Shown: positions 14,732 to 23,598 of the stretch, piece after piece
Layout of the letters: each line of letters opens with the position of its first letter
How positions within the stretch are numbered: position 1 is the stretch's first letter
Source: an uncultured bacterium
GTDB lineage: Bacteria > Patescibacteriota > Minisyncoccia > Phycocordibacterales > CAIRYW01
Reading direction: 5' to 3'
NCBI GenBank assembly: GCA_903882905.1
Contig: CAIRYW010000017.1
Span: forward strand, 1-56,139
DNA length: 56,139 nucleotides
Notes under the pieces: model-generated
Seen by the model: only the letters and a program-made list of their open reading frames with translations
The model's database searches: none
What the model was told of the DNA's origin: nothing
Program-made: the position numbers and the translations under genes

Positions 14732-16528
14732 ATGGAAATCAGAAATATAGCTATAATCGCTCACGTAGACCACGGAAAGACCACTCTAACAGACGCTTTG
14801 ATGCGCCAGACTGGAATGATCACAACCGATGTATCAATGGACTCAAACGCCCTAGAAAAGGAGCGTGGTATTACTATTTATGCAAAAAATACATCTATTT
14901 TTTATAAAGACACAAAAATCAACATCGTAGATACACCGGGCCACGCCGACTTCGGTAGCGAAGTAGAGCGCGTCTTGCGTTCAATCGACTCAGTTCTTTT
15001 AGTTGTTGACGCACAAGAAGGCCCAATGCCACAAACACGTTTTGTACTAAAAAAATCTTTAGAGCTTGGACTTAAGCCAATTGTTATTTTAAACAAAATT
15101 GATAAACCTGCTGCAGACCCAAAAAGAGTTCATGATGAAGTTCTTGAACTTTTTATTGATCTCGGAGCAAACGATGAACAATTAAACTTCCCTATGGTCT
15201 ACGCTATCGGCCGAGAAGGAATCGCAAAGAAAAATCTTAGCGATGAAAGCGACAATTTAAATCCAATTCTCGATACAGTTCTCGAGCACGTACAACCAGC
15301 AAATACAAAAGATGACATCCCTCTTAAAGCTCAACCTTTTAATCTTGCGTATGACAATTTTCTTGGACGTATGGCAGTCTGCAGAATTTATGAAGGAACA
15401 ATTACGGATGGAGAAACTGTTGTTGTAAAAAAAGTAAACGGCGAGACAAAAAGTTATCGCCTAACAAAACTTTATACATTTGAAGGAATTGTAAAGAAAG
15501 AAGTTAAACAAGCTCACTCTGGAGATATTGTAATGATTGCAGGAATTCCCGATATTTATATTGGAGATACAATTTGTCACGATGCCACACAGGAAGCACT
15601 TCCTGCTATCAATGTTGATGAGCCAACTATTTCTCTTGAATTTTTTGTTAACGATTCCCCTTTTGCAGGAAAAGAAGGAAAATTTGTAACAACTCGTCAG
15701 ATTAGAGATAGACTGGAAAAAGAATTAGAAGTAAACATTGGACTTAAAGTTGATTTTTCAGAATCAGATAGATTTAGAGTGCACGGCAGAGGAGAACTTC
15801 ATATTGCAATTTTACTTGAATATATGCGTAGAGAAGGTTTTGAACTTTCTGTTTCTCAACCACATGTAATTATCAAAGAAGAAAATGGTAAAAAATTAGA
15901 GCCGTACGAAGAAGTAACAATTGATACTCCGGAAGAATACAGTGGGGCTGTTATTGAGAAACTCGGAAAACGAAAAGGTATTATGCACAACATGAAACAA
16001 GAAGGTTCTCAGGTACGAATCATTTTTGAAATTCCAACACGTGGTCTTTTAGGTTATAAAAATCAATTTGTTATTGATACTAGAGGTGAAGGAATTATTT
16101 GCTCACGTTTTATTGGTTTCCAAGAATACGTAGGTGTTATTGAAAAAAGAGAGACTGGCTCTATGGTTTCTATGGAAGCAGGAAAAGCTCTGGCCTTTGC
16201 ACTGGATAACCTACAACAAAGAGGAGTTCTATACATTGGGGCTGGAACAGAAATTTATGTTGGACAAGTTATAGGAGACACATCAAAAGGTGAAGATATT
16301 GATGTAAACCCAACAAAAGGAAAACAACTTACAAACATGCGAGCCTCAGGATCTGATGGAACAACTTACCTCACACCTCACCAAGAAGTTGATATCGAAA
16401 AAGGCCTTGAAATTATGCACGATGATGAACTACTTGAGATCACACCAAAATCTGTCCGCCTACGAAAAAGATACCTAACAAAAATAGATCGCGACCGCGC
16501 CGGCCGAAGAGCTAGAGGTTTGGAATAA
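14732..16528 (+). CDS. typA: Ribosome-associated GTPase TypA/BipA
   Basis: A 598-residue translational GTPase, the standard length of TypA. The G domain (about 1-195) has [14 protein letters not shown] (G1), RGITIYAKN (G2), DTPGHADFG (G3) and [10 protein letters not shown] (G4). Domains II, III, V and the BipA-specific C-terminal domain follow, including [20 protein letters not shown] and SGSDGTTYL near the end with MRASG. TypA binds the ribosome and assists 50S assembly or translation under stress and cold. A terminator or attenuator hairpin precedes it by 15 bases. Downstream lies the converging toxin gene at 16539. The call is firm. Confidence 0.97.
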   Translation: MEIRNIAIIAHVDHGKTTLTDALMRQTGMITTDVSMDSNALEKERGITIYAKNTSIFYKDTKINIVDTPGHADFGSEVERVLRSIDSVLLVVDAQEGPMPQTRFVLKKSLELGLKPIVILNKIDKPAADPKRVHDEVLELFIDLGANDEQLNFPMVYAIGREGIAKKNLSDESDNLNPILDTVLEHVQPANTKDDIPLKAQPFNLAYDNFLGRMAVCRIYEGTITDGETVVVKKVNGETKSYRLTKLYTFEGIVKKEVKQAHSGDIVMIAGIPDIYIGDTICHDATQEALPAINVDEPTISLEFFVNDSPFAGKEGKFVTTRQIRDRLEKELEVNIGLKVDFSESDRFRVHGRGELHIAILLEYMRREGFELSVSQPHVIIKEENGKKLEPYEEVTIDTPEEYSGAVIEKLGKRKGIMHNMKQEGSQVRIIFEIPTRGLLGYKNQFVIDTRGEGIICSRFIGFQEYVGVIEKRETGSMVSMEAGKALAFALDNLQQRGVLYIGAGTEIYVGQVIGDTSKGEDIDVNPTKGKQLTNMRASGSDGTTYLTPHQEVDIEKGLEIMHDDELLEITPKSVRLRKRYLTKIDRDRAGRRARGLE

Positions 16529-16538
16529 TGATTTGAAA

Positions 16539-16937
16539 CTAAAATAAATATTTATATTTAGGATAATGTTCTTTTATCATTTCCTTCCATTGTGTTGTTT
16601 CATTTTTACTACTTAAATCAGTTTTACCGTATACAAGCAATATACAGACTTGATTAGTATTTTTATTTATAGCTACGATACATCTATTACCCGAACTATG
16701 ACGAGATTCTTGAGTGCTAGAAATTTTAAATTCCGTTTTACAAACCACAATGTCTGCATTTTTGTCAGTAATGTACTCTGCAATTTTTTTTAAAAACAGA
16801 ATATCAATTTTTTCAAACTCCTCAATTATAGTTCTTAAAGTAAAATCCCATGCTCCTTTATATTTCTTTTCAAAAGATTTAATAAAATGCCTTTCTGCAA
16901 AAGGTTCAACAATGACTTCATACTTAATAGACTTCAT
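16539..16937 (-). CDS. Putative RelE/HigB-like toxin of a Panacea toxin-antitoxin pair
   Basis: A 132-residue small protein. Its layout resembles RelE-superfamily mRNA interferases: an N-terminal helix pair with AERHFIKSFEKKYKGAW, a middle segment KTEFKISSTQESRHSSGNR and a strand-rich end CIVAINKNTNQVCILLVYGK. The Arg and Lys rich middle would suit RNA contact. It overlaps the end of the upstream HTH-Panacea gene by 14 bases, the typical order antitoxin then toxin. I infer the toxin role from this pairing and from the fold pattern; no catalytic residue can be proven by eye. Alternative toxin folds are known to pair with Panacea antitoxins. Confidence 0.7.
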   Translation of the reverse strand: MKSIKYEVIVEPFAERHFIKSFEKKYKGAWDFTLRTIIEEFEKIDILFLKKIAEYITDKNADIVVCKTEFKISSTQESRHSSGNRCIVAINKNTNQVCILLVYGKTDLSSKNETTQWKEMIKEHYPKYKYLF

Positions 16938-17616
16938 GAGGATCTTCTTGAGTTATGAGTGCATAGGAAACAATTTCTTCATCATCAGCCATTAAATATG
17001 GCAACTGGTTATGAGTAAAGTTTACAATTTCTTGGGTTTTTTTATCTTTCCATTTATGAGCAATTTTCTTCATTAAAGCTTCTTCTTCAGAAGAGAGTGT
17101 CTGTATTTTTTCATTCTTATTACTTTCAGATTCACTAATAAGAAACATATCTTTCCCGTCATCATTTTTTCTTTCAATATTTATTTTTCCGTCTTCTTCA
17201 AGTTCATCTAGTGCTCGAAAAAAAGTATCAGGTACTGGACCGTAAGTAATCTTTCGATATTGCATTCCACTCATACTTTCAAGATGATCGTAGAACCAAG
17301 CAAAATCTGCTAAATAAAGTAATTTAGCAAGTTTTGTTTTTGTTATCTTTCCATCTTTTGAAATATTCATACGCAAATATTTCAAAATCATGTGTTTATA
17401 CTTTTCAATATTTGCAATACTACCAGATAAAAGTTCATCAATACCAATACCAAAAAGCTTTGTGAACTTTTGTGCTTCATCTAAATCAAGTTTTTGCTTC
17501 CCTGCCTCGATTGCAGTGTAAGTTGGACGTGAGACTCCTATAGCCTTTGCAACTTGTTCTTGACTTAATTTTTTTTGAATGCGTAACTCTTTTATTTTTT
17601 CTATATAATTGTTCAT
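16924..17616 (-). CDS. XRE-HTH plus Panacea (DUF4065) antitoxin
   Basis: About 230 residues from the ATG at 17616. Residues 1-65 form an XRE-type helix-turn-helix: KKLSQEQVAKAIGVSRPTYT and AIEAGKQKLDLDEA. Residues about 80-180 form the Panacea (SocA-like, DUF4065) domain with TKTKLAKLLYLADFAWFYD and YRKITYGPVPDTFFRALDE; a C-terminal NFTHNQLPYLMADDEE matches its usual 'tH..pw' end. Panacea is a widespread antitoxin domain able to pair with unrelated toxins. A longer reading from an upstream TTG would run through the 40-bp palindrome and is rejected. The start codon lies inside that palindrome, so HTH-mediated autorepression is very likely. Confidence 0.88.
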   Translation of the reverse strand: MNNYIEKIKELRIQKKLSQEQVAKAIGVSRPTYTAIEAGKQKLDLDEAQKFTKLFGIGIDELLSGSIANIEKYKHMILKYLRMNISKDGKITKTKLAKLLYLADFAWFYDHLESMSGMQYRKITYGPVPDTFFRALDELEEDGKINIERKNDDGKDMFLISESESNKNEKIQTLSSEEEALMKKIAHKWKDKKTQEIVNFTHNQLPYLMADDEEIVSYALITQEDPHEVY

Positions 17617-17636
17617 ATGAACAATTATATAGAAAA
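17597..17636. promoter_or_regulatory. 40-bp perfect palindrome over the antitoxin start (operator)
   Basis: Bases 17597-17636 are a perfect palindrome centred between 17616 and 17617, with central halves ATTGTTCAT and ATGAACAAT. The antitoxin ATG (17616-17614) lies in the left half. Such long symmetric sites are the classical target of HTH antitoxins. A repressor bound here would also hide the start codon region, and the RNA could fold back around the start. Confidence 0.75.
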
Positions 17637-17670
17637 CCTGTAAAGAAGTCAAACAAATTTAGTCGAATTA

Positions 17671-17698
17671 TTGACATATACAATGTATACCATAAAAT
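17671..17698 (+). promoter_or_regulatory. Promoter of the small gene at 17744
   Basis: TTGACA (17671-17676), a 16-bp spacer and TAAAAT (17693-17698) make a good sigma-70 type promoter pointing away from the toxin-antitoxin pair. The predicted leader is about 40 bases. A near-palindrome TATACAATGTATA lies in the spacer and could be an operator. Confidence 0.6.
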
Positions 17699-17743
17699 AA
17701 ATACATAGGATTAGTCGAACCTAAATAAATTGAATAAAAAAAC

Positions 17744-17890
17744 ATGACCAGAAATGTAATTAGAACAAGCAAACGAATTGCTTCGGCAGCGTCTAGAGCT
17801 TTGCAAAATGCTAAAAATGGTAAAACTGTTAAGTCTATAGCAGGCGATGCTTTAGTAAACAGAAAGAGTAATTCAAAGAAAAGAGGTTAA
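17744..17890 (+). CDS. Small basic Ala/Ser/Lys-rich protein (48 aa)
   Basis: An ATG at 17744 opens 48 codons ending at TAA 17888-17890. The protein reads as basic amphipathic helices, for instance RIASAASRALQNAKNGKT and SIAGDALVNRKSNSKKRG, with 12 Lys or Arg residues and no acidic residue except one Asp. A promoter at 17671 and a terminator at 17990 frame it. Short proteins of this 'SKxIASxAS...SxAGxAL' style are known to me as uncharacterised hypotheticals in many bacteria. Its place beside an addiction module and a restriction gene suggests a mobile or defence context, but no function can be given. Confidence 0.6.
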   Translation: MTRNVIRTSKRIASAASRALQNAKNGKTVKSIAGDALVNRKSNSKKRG

Positions 17891-17989
17891 TTGAGCAAAT
17901 GTAGTGGCTTATAGAGAACCTGCGGAGAAAGAGAACAGATTGAGTCAAGACTATTCACCCACGGTGCTAGAAAAGTACACCTCGCTTAT

Positions 17990-18015
17990 AAAAATACCGC
18001 TTGCGCGGTATTTTT
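17990..18015. terminator. Bidirectional intrinsic terminator
   Basis: AAAAATACCGC and GCGGTATTTTT pair with a four-base loop (TTGC), with A-run and T-run on the two sides. It can end both the small plus-strand gene at 17744 and the minus-strand restriction-modification gene that stops at 18018. A very similar hairpin follows rpoD at 28031. The 99 bases between 17891 and 17989 hold nothing I can recognise. Confidence 0.85.
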
Positions 18016-18017
18016 AT

Positions 18018-21000
18018 TTAGCTAATAATTTTATCAATTTCCCTCATTATTTTATCTGTTTCAGTAAGTGAAACTATTATTTGTTCGTACGTTTCAATCT
18101 CCATATTCGTTAGTTCTCTTCCTTTTCTGTCTTTCAAATATTTCTGAGCTGGCTGATATCCACCAATGTAAAAATTCCAAGCTATTTCAGGAACACCGCC
18201 AAAATATTGATCACTGTTAATATATACATTTTTATTACTGTAGGTTATTTTTTCTACTAAATTACTTCCCACAACTGAATAGGTCGTAATTGGTTTTTTT
18301 ACAATTGAATCTGTAAGTAAATGCAAATTACGAAGTTTTGTACCTAATGGTACAAGTTTCCAAAACGTTTCTTTTATTTCTGGAAATGGAACCCGAGGGA
18401 AATCAGTTTTGAGAAATTCTTTGTATTTTTCACGATAACTAGGAGAATACAAATATGCGTAAATGTAATCTAAAATATTCTCAGGTGTTGTCTCTCCAAC
18501 TATTTTATTTATCTCGTTCCAAATTTCTTTTTTAAGGTTTGAAATTTTTTCACCCTGTTGTGTATAAAAATAAAGTGGAAATGATGACCCAATTTCTGAA
18601 GTCTTATTTGAGACATAACTTGATTCAACCGTATTTCTATGAACTAAAACATGTCGAAATCCTTCAATTTTTTGTTGTCTACAAAGCATAATTCCAATAT
18701 TTTCTTTATTTAGGAAACATTGCATAACGTCCCAACGACCTCTTTCAATAAATTTTTTATCGTAGTAAACATATCGTATGTCAAAAGGACGGTAGTCTAT
18801 TTTAAAGACTTTGCTTTCTTCGTATTCAAAATTATGACTATTTGCATATGAAATAATGTTTGTTTTCAGATTTTCCTTATTTTCAGAAATTGCAACAGCA
18901 TCTCTACCTGTTACTATTCCCACACTTGAAATTTGGAATAAATCACTAACTGAAAAACCTTCATTGTACATATTCTTATTTACTCCCTCAGTCTTCCAAA
19001 TATCACAATCTTCAGGTAATTTTTTCCATTCCATATCATCCATATTTGAAGTGTCTAGAATTTGAAACTTATTTAAACGAGTTCCGTAAATATCACAAGA
19101 GTAAACTTCAGCAAGTTTCTTGTTGTTATTTTTTTGTGATTTTTTAACACCCAAAATTATTGAGACGCCAGACATAATATCAAAGACATTTTCGTCTTTT
19201 GTACCGTCTGGACTTATCTCTTTCTTTCTACTATTACCATGAAGATCGAGTACATATTTTGTCAAACGTATTTCGTAAATGCCATCTCATTCCTCTAAAA
19301 GTAGGGTTATCAATATATCCATGAGCTGTAATCATTCCTACAATTCCCTCTCCATTTTTTTCAATCAAACTTTCAGCAAAACGAATAAATTTAACGTAGT
19401 CATCATTAATCCATTTACTATTTCTCTCTTTTAATTTTTCTTTTCCTCCAATTTCCACCTTATACACATCATTATCTGTGTAATGAGGATTCATCGATTC
19501 ACCAGAATAAGGAGGATTACCTATCACCACCATAATCGGAAATTCTTTTTTTACTCTTGAGGCTTGTCTACTTTCTTCTGTAATACTATCTTGAAATCCA
19601 AAAAAACTATTTTGCTTTGAATAATCTGAAGCTTTATCTAAAGTGTTTGTTAAATATACACCCAGTCGCTCCTTAAGATTTTCAATGCCAGTATTTTCTA
19701 AAGTCATAGCAAGTTTTAGATGGGCTATTGTATATGAAGCCATCATAAGCTCAAAGCCGTGCAAACGTGGGACTAGGTCATTTTCAACATAAGATTTCCA
19801 AACACCTTCTCTACTCCCAAAAGATTTATAAATATGCTGTATCACCTCATTAAGAAATGTTCCAGTACCAGTTGCAACATCTAGTATTTGAACTTTGTGA
19901 TATTCTTTTTGGATTTTTTCTTCTTTTCCTTTACTATTTGTTTCTATTTTTTCCTGAGTAATTTTTTGATTATCCGCAAGCCCATTTTCAATACCAAAAT
20001 CATTCTTAAGAATAGAATCTACTGACCTCACAATAAACCGAACAACTGAAAGCGGAGTATAGAAAACACCCAATTCCATTTTCTTAACGGGATTATATTC
20101 AAGAAGGAAATCTTCATAGAAATGAATTACTGGATCAGGACCTTCGTGTGTTTTTCCAAACAAATCTTCAGTTTTAAAATATTCCTGCATTAAATCCTTA
20201 ACGTTAGCATGCGAAAAAACATCACAAAGCTCAGTAACTATTGTCTCTAGTCTTTTAGGGAAATTCACTCCAGCTATGTGATCAAAAAAATTTTGAAGAA
20301 AAGGGTTAGATGCCGGCACAAGTTCTCTTGCTTCCTGTCTTGTAAAATTTTTCGGTGTCTTATCGTTATATCTTGCAGCGAAAAGTCCATACACAAGTGT
20401 CTGAGCATACATATCAGCAAATTTTTCTATATCTATGTCTGCAATTAAATTTTCTTTTATGACCTGCATTATCTTTTTTAACTCTCCGTTTTCTGCCTTT
20501 TCTGAATTCAAAAAAGAAACAACATTATCCCGAATACGTTGAGCTCTTCCTCCCATTATTTTTGCAAGATGTTTCCCTGATTTAATTGGTTCCCGGCTTG
20601 AATGTGTAAAATCCAAAATTGTGCGGACTAACCTTTCCTTATTCTCAAGATTAAGATCAATACTTCTGTTTTTTAAATTTGGAGTACCAAGTGAAATAGA
20701 TTCATCGTATTTCTGTCCATTTCTATAAAATCTAAAAGAAAGGTAATCACTTATTATTAAATTAGTATAACCAAAATATCTAGTTGCTTGGGAGGATTTT
20801 TCTATTTTATCTAAATCCTCACCAACAGTTTTTACTTCAATATACAAAAGAGGTATCTCATTTTTAAGAATTATGAAATCTGGTTTGTTTCCACTAATGG
20901 CTTTTGGGTCATGTTGAATATGATATTTTTCTGATTTAGGGAAAAGAGTTTCCAAAAATTTCTGAAAACCTGTACGATATGACATTTCAGAACTAGTCTC

Positions 21001-21057
21001 ATCCTTAAAATAAGTAACTACGCTTTCTAGGTATTCAACTACATTTGAATTATCCAT
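18018..21057 (-). pseudogene. Single-chain restriction-modification enzyme (type ISP/IIG-like), frameshifted
   Basis: Two overlapping frames together encode about 1010 residues of one enzyme. The first part (21057 down to 19234) has a PD-ExK nuclease site, KPDFIILKNEIPLLYIEVKT (around 57-76), a helical region, the AdoMet motif DVATGTGTFLNEV and the N6-adenine motif NPPYSGES. The second part (to 18018) is the C-terminal target-recognition region. The frame breaks near 19255-19261: the first frame reads FRGMRWHLRNTFDKI and then garbage, while the next frame continues YVLDLHGNSRKK. The second frame has only a TTG at the break, so it is not an independent gene. The likely cause is one extra A in the AAAA run or loss of two bases. 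Sequencing error or phase variation cannot be excluded. Confidence 0.85.
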
Positions 21058-21077
21058 ATATTTATAGTCTTATTATT

Positions 21078-21842
21078 CTAACATATTGTATATTCACCTA
21101 CTTTTGTACGTTTTATCGAAAAAGCAAGAGATGGAACTCCGAGAATTTTTCCGAGCTCTTGCGCTAAGACGCGCATATAAGCTCCGCCAGTAGATAAAAC
21201 TTTTATAGAAATTACTTGATAATTTTCTTCAGCCTTTATTTTTTCATTCCATAAATCCAAAATTTCTTTTTGTCTAAAATCCCCAGTTACTTTTGCGATT
21301 CTATCTTGAATATTTTTTTGTAATTCTTCTCTACTAATTTCTCTTTGACTGAGAAATTCAATTTCGGTAATTTTTGCATTTGATTCGATTTCTTTTTCCT
21401 CTCCTTCCCTCGCCCACTGCCAAAGTGGTTTTCCTTCAAAAGTTTTTGAGGAGTAGGCGGGGTATTTTTGGGGGAGGGTTTTTAGTTGTTTAATTGCCGA
21501 TAAAAAACTCTCAGGAGCAAGGCCTCTCAAGAGGACGCCTTGCTCCTGAGAGTTTTTTGAGACAATTTTCACTTTTCCTAAGACATCTCCTGTATCTGTT
21601 TCAAAACCAAAAAGGACTTCGACTTCATATTCCTTCGAAAGGTACAAATAATCAGTTTTTAGCTTGCATTCCTCTCCTGCAAGGACCAAAAGTAGCCCTT
21701 CTGCCATCGGATCAAGTCTTCCTGCGTAGGTCAAAGGTAGGCCTTCATAGGCTGGATTTTCGGCTTTAAATCGGTTTAGGCATTCCAGTGGTGTTTCGCC
21801 AATTTCCTTGTAAAGTAATATTTTAGATTGTATTTGATTCAT
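21078..21842 (-). CDS. truB: tRNA pseudouridine-55 synthase TruB
   Basis: A 254-residue enzyme that converts U55 of tRNA to pseudouridine. The catalytic motif YAGRLDPMAEGLLLVLAG (about 39-56) contains the active-site Asp. Further signatures are FGFETDTGDVLGKV and PAYSSKTFEGKPLWQWAREG, where PPxYSAxK is slightly changed to YPAYSSK. The C-terminal VLSTGGAYMRVLAQELG is normal. The variable loop after TDTGD contains the extra peptide SQEQGVLLRGLAPESF, encoded by a perfect palindromic repeat (21502-21558). The gene is separated from the restriction gene by 20 bases and faces hisS across a divergent gap. Function should be intact because the insertion lies in a length-variable surface loop. Confidence 0.94.
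   Translation of the reverse strand: MNQIQSKILLYKEIGETPLECLNRFKAENPAYEGLPLTYAGRLDPMAEGLLLVLAGEECKLKTDYLYLSKEYEVEVLFGFETDTGDVLGKVKIVSKNSQEQGVLLRGLAPESFLSAIKQLKTLPQKYPAYSSKTFEGKPLWQWAREGEEKEIESNAKITEIEFLSQREISREELQKNIQDRIAKVTGDFRQKEILDLWNEKIKAEENYQVISIKVLSTGGAYMRVLAQELGKILGVPSLAFSIKRTKVGEYTIC
21502..21558. repeat. Perfect palindromic element inside truB
   Basis: Bases 21502-21523 and 21537-21558 are perfectly complementary 22-mers around a 13-base centre, itself partly self-complementary (CCTC and GAGG). The stem ends in A-run and T-run. It is in frame and adds about 19 residues to TruB. Because of the symmetry, the opposite strand in one frame encodes nearly the same peptide (KNSQEQG and LAPESF). 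Confidence 0.8.
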
Positions 21843-21852
21843 ATATTGTTAA

Positions 21853-21921
21853 ACCCGCACACCAAAATACTTAAGAGTAAAGTGGGTACGTGTTGTTTAT
21901 TGTTTGGTGTACGGGTAAAAT
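21853..21921 (+). promoter_or_regulatory. hisS promoter with flanking inverted repeat
   Basis: Within the truB/hisS gap, TTGTTT (21893-21898), a 17-bp spacer and TAAAAT (21916-21921) lie 8 bases before the hisS ATG, giving an almost leaderless mRNA. An inverted repeat with arms at 21853-21866 and 21903-21916 (13 of 14 bases paired, core CACACCAAA and TTTGGTGT) overlaps this promoter and may be an operator for one or both divergent genes. Confidence 0.45.
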
Positions 21922-21929
21922 GTATCAAT

Positions 21930-23168
21930 ATGACAGAAATAAACAAGAACAAACTTAGCACTGATTCTTATAAAGGTGTTCGCGACTTCTATCCAGAAGA
22001 TATGGCAATTGAGAATTATATTTTTAATATCTGGAAGAAAACAGCTGAAAGCTTTGGCTATGTTGAATACGGAGCATCTATTCTTGAACCCACAGAATTA
22101 TACAAAGCAAAATCAGGTGATGAAATTGTAAATGATCAGACATATTCTTTTAAAGACAGAGGTGACAGAGATGTAACCCTTCGACCAGAAATGACACCAA
22201 CTGTTGCAAGAATGGTTGCTGGCAAAAGACGAGAATTAAAATTCCCCCTTCGTTGGTATTCAATTCCAAATCTTTTTAGATACGAAAGACCTCAAAGAGG
22301 AAGACTTAGAGAACACTTTCAACTTAACTGCGATATTTTTGGACTAGAAGGAATAGAGGCTGAAGTCGAGATGATAACGCTTGCTTACCAAATAATGAAA
22401 AATTTCGGATTGAAAGATGAACAGTTTGAAATAAAAATAAATAGCAGAGGGCTTTTGATAGAAACTCTAGCTAAACAAGGTATTCCTCTTGAAAAAATTA
22501 CTGACGTAATCAGACTGATTGATAAGAAAAATAAGTTAAAAGATTTTGATGAGCAATACAAGGCACTTACCGGAAAAGAATTTGAACTAAATCTTCTTGC
22601 AAACCTAAAAATTAATTCATTGATCACAAAGTTAAGTAAAAAAAATATTCAAATAAACTTTGATTCATCTCTTGCTCGAGGTTTTGATTATTACACAGAC
22701 ATTGTTTTTGAAATTTACGACAAAAATCCTGCAAACCCTCGCGCTTTGTTTGGTGGTGGAAGATATGACAATCTTCTCGATATTTTTGGGGAGGAAAAAG
22801 TTCCAGCAGTCGGATTTGGCATGGGAGATGTCACTATTCGCGATGTCTTGGAAACCTACAATCTTTTACCTGAATATAAATCAACTACACAAGTGGCAAT
22901 TCTTCCCTTTTCTGCAGACTTTTATGATGAGGCAGAAAAAGTTGCAAATGAATTTAGAGGAAATAATATAAACGCCGTTGTAGATTATAGTGATAAAAAA
23001 ATTGGAGACAGAATTGCTAAAATTGATAAAGAAAAAATTGCATATATTTTGATAGTTGGAGAAGAAGAAGTGAAAACAAAAACATACAAACTAAAACAGC
23101 TTTCAACCAAAAAAGAAACTGAAATCTCTTTAAATGATATTAAAAAGATTATTTGGAAGAATATTTAA
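21930..23168 (+). CDS. hisS: Histidyl-tRNA synthetase
   Basis: A 412-residue class II synthetase that charges tRNA-His. Motif 1 is in YVEYGASILEPTELYKAKSG, motif 2 in TLRPEMTPTVARMVA and LFRYERPQRGRLREHFQLN, the His-specific signatures in LARGFDYYTDIVFEIY (HisA) and ALFGGGRYDNLL (HisB), and motif 3 in PAVGFGMGDVTIRDVLE. A C-terminal anticodon-binding domain follows (about 320-412). The start is set at the ATG at 21930; an upstream in-frame TTG at 21828 would read through the promoter and inverted repeat. Four bases after its stop a small gene begins, so hisS leads a three-gene transcription unit at least. Confidence 0.96.
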   Translation: MTEINKNKLSTDSYKGVRDFYPEDMAIENYIFNIWKKTAESFGYVEYGASILEPTELYKAKSGDEIVNDQTYSFKDRGDRDVTLRPEMTPTVARMVAGKRRELKFPLRWYSIPNLFRYERPQRGRLREHFQLNCDIFGLEGIEAEVEMITLAYQIMKNFGLKDEQFEIKINSRGLLIETLAKQGIPLEKITDVIRLIDKKNKLKDFDEQYKALTGKEFELNLLANLKINSLITKLSKKNIQINFDSSLARGFDYYTDIVFEIYDKNPANPRALFGGGRYDNLLDIFGEEKVPAVGFGMGDVTIRDVLETYNLLPEYKSTTQVAILPFSADFYDEAEKVANEFRGNNINAVVDYSDKKIGDRIAKIDKEKIAYILIVGEEEVKTKTYKLKQLSTKKETEISLNDIKKIIWKNI

Positions 23169-23172
23169 TTTT

Positions 23173-23598
23173 ATGAGTGATGAGGAAAGAGATTTTACTA
23201 GAGAAACAAATATAGAGGCAAAGCAAATCATACTCGGAAACATTAAGATACTGGCTGACGAGGTAAGAGCTAATGCTGGTTGGGACCAGAATCAAATTAG
23301 TGATTTTTTAAGAAGATATGATCTTTTATTAATAGACATTCATGAATATATTGGCAAAACAAAAGCTCACCAAGAAAACGATCGTCTGGTATATTTTGAT
23401 TTTGATACAAAAGACCTACTAATTATTAATAACTTTATAAAGAAAGTGATAATTCCTATTCAAGAAAGGAAAATGCAAAACCCAAGACTTCTTACTAATG
23501 AAAAAAGAGAGTCAATTGAAAATTTATTAAATTACTTAAATGGTATGGTTATGCAAGGTGATATTATCGTTAAAGGTTCATCCAAACAAAATGCGTAA
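23173..23598 (+). CDS. Hypothetical helical protein downstream of hisS
   Basis: A 141-residue protein of unknown family, read from the ATG at 23173; a longer frame starting inside hisS is not needed. It is highly charged and predicted mostly helical: RETNIEAKQIILGNIKILAD, then DQNQISDFLRRYDLLLIDIH, KDLLIINNFIKKVIIPI and ESIENLLNYLNGMVMQGD. No membrane segment, signal or cysteine is visible, so it is probably cytosolic. It starts 4 bases after hisS and overlaps the following exonuclease gene by 8 bases (ATGCGTAA), an arrangement of translational coupling. A partner or regulator role for the exonuclease is possible but unproven. Confidence 0.75.
   Translation: MSDEERDFTRETNIEAKQIILGNIKILADEVRANAGWDQNQISDFLRRYDLLLIDIHEYIGKTKAHQENDRLVYFDFDTKDLLIINNFIKKVIIPIQERKMQNPRLLTNEKRESIENLLNYLNGMVMQGDIIVKGSSKQNA

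Noticed and set aside
17617-17652. 12-residue N-terminal extension of the Panacea antitoxin from a TTG
   Set aside because: It would read through the operator palindrome, adds nothing conserved, and the ATG at 17616 starts directly before the HTH domain.
19250-19262. Programmed ribosomal frameshift in the restriction gene
   Set aside because: No canonical slippery heptamer or clear downstream stem was seen; an indel in the A-run is simpler. Slippage-based phase variation is left open.
18018-19265. Second half of the restriction gene as an independent protein
   Set aside because: The only start at its beginning is a TTG inside the first frame, and the homology runs straight across the junction, so it is the same gene after a frameshift.
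21494-21769. 91-codon plus-strand frame opposite truB
   Set aside because: Shadow of truB; its resemblance to the TruB loop peptide comes from the palindrome reading the same on both strands.
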